Assembly (NCBI RefSeq): GCF_009720655.1
Contig: NZ_WNKS01000007.1
Span: 1-64,000 of the forward strand
Direction of reading: 5' to 3'
Length of the DNA: 64,000 nt
DNA from: Rhodoblastus acidophilus
Lineage (GTDB): Bacteria; Pseudomonadota; Alphaproteobacteria; Rhizobiales; Beijerinckiaceae
Numbering within the stretch: the first letter of the stretch is position 1; the number at the start of each line of letters is the position of its first letter. Shown one piece after another: positions 61,838 through 64,000 of the stretch. The translations under genes were made by a program, and so were the position numbers. The notes beneath the pieces are model-generated. The model was not told the DNA's origin and ran no database searches. It saw nothing but the letters and a program-made list of their open reading frames with translations.

Positions 61838-62218
61838 CTACTCCCCCGGCGTTGCGGTTTCGCCTGGCGTGAACAGGCCGGTCTGCTTCGCGATGATCGC
61901 GAGGGCGCCGGCGAGGTCCGAAAAACCCGCTTCGAGATCGAGCAGGTCTTCACGGGTGAAATCGGGATGGGCGCGCGACAGGCCGGCGTGAACGACGTCG
62001 ATCATCAGGTCGAAATCGTCCTGTTCCATTTGCGCCGCCGCGAGAGGATCGCCGGCGCCGATGCGCGCCTGGATGGCGTTCAGCCGCGGCAACAGTTTCA
62101 GCAGGCCGGGCACGACCACGCGCGCCTGGCGCAAGGACAGCGCGGGAATGAAGAATTCCCGGCCGCCCAGGGCCGCAACCGGGGCCTTGGCGCAATCTAT
62201 CTTGGGATCAATTCGCAT
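61838..62218 (-). CDS. Tail assembly chaperone (G-like, GTA gp10-like)
   Basis: 126 residues. REFFIPALSLRQARVVVPGL at the start, LNAIQARIGAGDPLAA and FSDLAGALAIIAKQTGL at the end; the size and place (between tail tube and tape measure) fit the G-type chaperone that coats the tape measure. ATG 62218 is chosen because it begins the conserved part; 62260 would overlap the tail-tube gene. The stop TAG 61838 follows the slippery G run. Confidence 0.75.
   Translation of the reverse strand: MRIDPKIDCAKAPVAALGGREFFIPALSLRQARVVVPGLLKLLPRLNAIQARIGAGDPLAAAQMEQDDFDLMIDVVHAGLSRAHPDFTREDLLDLEAGFSDLAGALAIIAKQTGLFTPGETATPGE
61841..61849 (-). promoter_or_regulatory. Putative -1 programmed frameshift site
   Basis: On the minus strand CCG GGG GAG TAG: a run of five G (61843-61847) directly before the chaperone stop codon (61838-61840). 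Slipping one base back in the G run moves the ribosome into the open -1 frame that continues into the downstream chaperone ORF. Confidence 0.5.
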
Positions 62219-62219
62219 G

Positions 62220-62978
62220 TCAGATCGCCGTGTTGATTTCGCCGAGATTGTTCGCCGCATTGGCGAAGGCTTCGAAGTCCAACTCGGGGATGCCGAAATC
62301 CTGGATCTTGGTGGCGACCGTCAACTTGGTCGAGACGCAATTATAGAGGCGCAACGACCATTGCCCCGCCGTGGTGTTGGCGTTGGTCTGATAGAAATCG
62401 ATCTGGAACGTCGGCGCGGCCCCCATCAACTTGTTGGACAGCACCGCGCGCGTGCCGGAGCCGGAAGCCGTCTGCGTATAGGAATAGGAGACCAGAATGG
62501 CCTTGCCGGAATCGCCCGAGTTGAACGTGTAGACGCCGGCGGAAAGGGTGTACTGGCCGACGGCCGGCGCGGTGGCGACGCGGGTGAGGGCGAGGCCGCT
62601 CGACGCATAGACAACGCCGAGATCGGCGTCGAAGGCGGCGGCGTTGGCCGTTGCATAGGTGTAAGGCGAGGAGGAGGCGACCGCGCCGGCCTCGTTATAG
62701 GCCCACAATTTTTGGCCCGTCGCCAGCGTCTGTCCGAAGAAACAGGAATTGTAGAGCGGGCCGTCTATATTCGCGAATTTCGCCTTGCCAGTGATCTTGC
62801 CCTCGCCGCGCGCGAAGGCGATGGGGAACTGGTATTGGCCGAAAAGTTGTTTCGACGAAAAGCTGAAATCGAGCGTAACGTCCTGGAGCGCGCCGAACTG
62901 CACCGGCGTCGCGTTGGCGCCCGACGGCGTGGCGATGAGAACGCCCGAGCCGAAAGCGACGGAAGTTGTGCTTGGCAT
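62220..62978 (-). CDS. Major tail tube protein with inserted beta domain
   Basis: 252 residues. N-terminal VAFGSGVLIATPSGANATPV and VTLDFSFSSKQLFGQYQFPI, then an inserted beta domain (about 101-170: SSSPYTYATANAAAF, APAVGQYTLSAGVYTFNSGD), then the rest of the tube fold (APTFQIDFYQTNANTTAGQW). The insertion is echoed in the SGNH protein of the same module. ATG 62978, with AGGAGCAA upstream. Confidence 0.85.
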   Translation of the reverse strand: MPSTTSVAFGSGVLIATPSGANATPVQFGALQDVTLDFSFSSKQLFGQYQFPIAFARGEGKITGKAKFANIDGPLYNSCFFGQTLATGQKLWAYNEAGAVASSSPYTYATANAAAFDADLGVVYASSGLALTRVATAPAVGQYTLSAGVYTFNSGDSGKAILVSYSYTQTASGSGTRAVLSNKLMGAAPTFQIDFYQTNANTTAGQWSLRLYNCVSTKLTVATKIQDFGIPELDFEAFANAANNLGEINTAI

Positions 62979-63003
62979 GAAACATTGCTCCTTGTGATGG
63001 CGC

Positions 63004-63462
63004 TTACGGCGCGAGGATTTTGAGCGGGACCATCGCGAGGCCCTGTCCGTCGAGGTCGCCGGGGTCCTTCACGATGCGACCCTCGATGCGGCAGTGATAG
63101 ACGAGGCCGCCAAGGGTCTGGCGGTCCAAGCCGGGGGGCGGCGCGAGCGCCTCTTCCAGCGCGTCGAGCGCGATGTTGAGATCGCGCGCGGGAATGGCTT
63201 GCGGGTCCTGGCCTGCCGAAATGTAGACAAACAGATCGACGTTGAGCGTGGTCTTGCCCGGCAGGCTTTCAGAAAAGAAGGCGACGTTTTCCGCGTGCTC
63301 GGTGACGAACAGCGCGGGCTGGTCGGCGGCGGACACATCGCTCCACAACTTCAGGCGACGCGACAGCGTCGCCCATGTGTCGTTGGCGTTGATCGGCGCC
63401 GAAAACCGGGCTTGCGCCAGTTGCGCGAACAGAGCTTCCATGATGGTTTCGCGCGCGTTCAT
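63004..63462 (-). CDS. DUF3168 tail terminator-like protein (GTA gp8-like)
   Basis: 152 residues. NARETIMEALFAQLAQARF at the N terminus and LNIALDALEEALAPPPG in the second half match DUF3168/minor tail U-type proteins that cap the tail tube. GTA-type order (DUF3168 then tail tube) is kept. ATG 63462 overlaps the HK97-gp10 gene stop (63459). Confidence 0.85.
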   Translation of the reverse strand: MNARETIMEALFAQLAQARFSAPINANDTWATLSRRLKLWSDVSAADQPALFVTEHAENVAFFSESLPGKTTLNVDLFVYISAGQDPQAIPARDLNIALDALEEALAPPPGLDRQTLGGLVYHCRIEGRIVKDPGDLDGQGLAMVPLKILAP

Positions 63463-63959
63463 GAACCGTCCTTTGCTCGGCTCGCGGCCTCGGCGATAGC
63501 GTCGGCGATGGCCTGCTGGATATCGGCGCTCTTGTCCGCGAGCGCGGAGCGCAGGTAGGAGCGTTCGGGGATTTGCGATCCCGGATGGTTGACGCGGCGT
63601 GCAAAAGCCTGCTTGCCGTTGAACATGAAGGCGAGGGCTTTCGCCTTGTCCGGGATGATCTCGTGGGCGGCGGTCTTGCCGCCATATTCGTGGATCGCGT
63701 CATAGGGCGCGCTGCCGTCGCTGGCGATTTCGACGGAGAGCGCATTGTCCTGGTCGGCGCGGCGCAACTGGATGGAATTGCGCAGGACGCCGCTGCGCGT
63801 GTTGAGCGCTCCGCCGCTCAAGTTTACGCCGACGACCTGCGCGTAAATGTCCTGCGCCAGCGCGTCCATCTTTTCCGCGAGCGCGACGCGCAGGTCGTCG
63901 GGAAGCGCGGCCAGACTGGCGGACAGTTCGGCGGCGCCTTCGAGGCTGAAGTCCAGCAT
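63459..63959 (-). CDS. HK97 gp10-like head-tail connector protein
   Basis: 166 residues. LDFSLEGAAELSASLAALPD, a helical start, then AHEIIPDKAKALAFMFNGKQ and the C-terminal IPERSYLRSALADKSADIQQ typical of HK97 gp10 family connectors. ATG 63959. Confidence 0.87.
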   Translation of the reverse strand: MLDFSLEGAAELSASLAALPDDLRVALAEKMDALAQDIYAQVVGVNLSGGALNTRSGVLRNSIQLRRADQDNALSVEIASDGSAPYDAIHEYGGKTAAHEIIPDKAKALAFMFNGKQAFARRVNHPGSQIPERSYLRSALADKSADIQQAIADAIAEAASRAKDGS

Positions 63960-63960
63960 G

Positions 63961-64000
63961 TCAGTTCGAGATGATGCGGCCGAAGCTGCGCAGGCTTTGC
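63961..64000 (-). CDS. C-terminal end of an upstream module gene (cut by the window edge)
   Basis: Only the last 12 codons (QSLRSFGRIISN) and a stop at 63961-63963 are visible, one base from the connector ATG. By position it should be a head-closure or head-tail adaptor gene. Nothing more can be said. Confidence 0.4.
   Translation of the reverse strand, partial: QSLRSFGRIISN

Noticed and set aside
42765-64000. Calling an intact, defined prophage with attachment sites
   Set aside because: No integrase, repressor, terminase or head genes and no pair of att repeats are visible; the right border lies outside the window.

Overview
The window comes from a GC-rich alphaproteobacterium, most likely Hyphomicrobiales of the Methylocystaceae/Beijerinckiaceae type (methylotroph or methanotroph). 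The grounds are a lanthanide-type XoxF methanol dehydrogenase with XoxG and XoxJ, a PQQ biosynthesis set, an imuA-imuB-dnaE2 mutasome under an alphaproteobacterial GTTC-N7-GTTC SOS box, perfect CtrA boxes (TTAA-N7-TTAA), a DUF2865 protein and a GTA-type tail module. Genus is inference.

Layout. 1-5989: end of a CysA-type ATPase, tRNA-Thr(GGT), a small conserved protein, murA, a GNAT acetyltransferase, methylmalonyl-CoA mutase and hemE. 6045-6784: a visibly AT-rich islet with one unknown small gene that has its own consensus-like promoter and an operator palindrome. 6785-24459: mixed housekeeping genes: M20 peptidase, SelO, CreA, YgiD-like dioxygenase, HerA-like ATPase, TAXI-domain membrane protein, class II DAHP synthase, DUF2865, glutamyl-tRNA synthetase, GT21-type glycosyltransferase, NAD synthetase and an unrecognised 205-aa protein. 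Between the peptidase and selO lies a four-copy 111-bp tandem repeat, each copy carrying a CtrA box at the same place. A roughly 50-bp intergenic repeat occurs twice, about 4.65 kb apart.

24519-34410 (all minus strand): a methanol-oxidation supercluster transcribed pqqA-pqqB-pqqD-pqqE-xoxG-xoxJ-xoxF-LuxR-type regulator-ABC binding protein-permease-ATPase-pqqC. PQQ cofactor synthesis, the lanthanide enzyme, its cytochrome and periplasmic partner, a regulator and a NitT/TauT-family importer lie in one run. pqqC is cut off from the other pqq genes and sits as last gene of the importer operon. Divergent from pqqA are an NAD aldehyde dehydrogenase and its usual DUF779 partner, then tRNA-Ala(GGC).

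37166-42716: the SOS mutasome dnaE2/imuB/imuA. 42765-64000 (all minus): a siphophage/GTA-like tail and lysis module that enters from the right edge and ends at a strong terminator. The gene order follows the Rhodobacter GTA tail cluster (HK97-gp10, DUF3168, tail tube, chaperone pair with a likely -1 frameshift, tape measure, DUF2460, DUF2163, NlpC/P60, Phage-tail_3). The TIM-barrel domain, normally part of the terminal gp15 protein, is here fused to a second DUF2460 domain and moved upstream. Downstream is an accessory block: tail fibre, a frameshifted fibre-associated gene, an SGNH hydrolase and a beta-helix protein (both with Sec signal peptides), a 36-aa secreted peptide, amidase, tail lysozyme and a holin-like protein. 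No integrase, terminase, portal or capsid gene is in the window, so prophage versus domesticated particle cannot be decided here.
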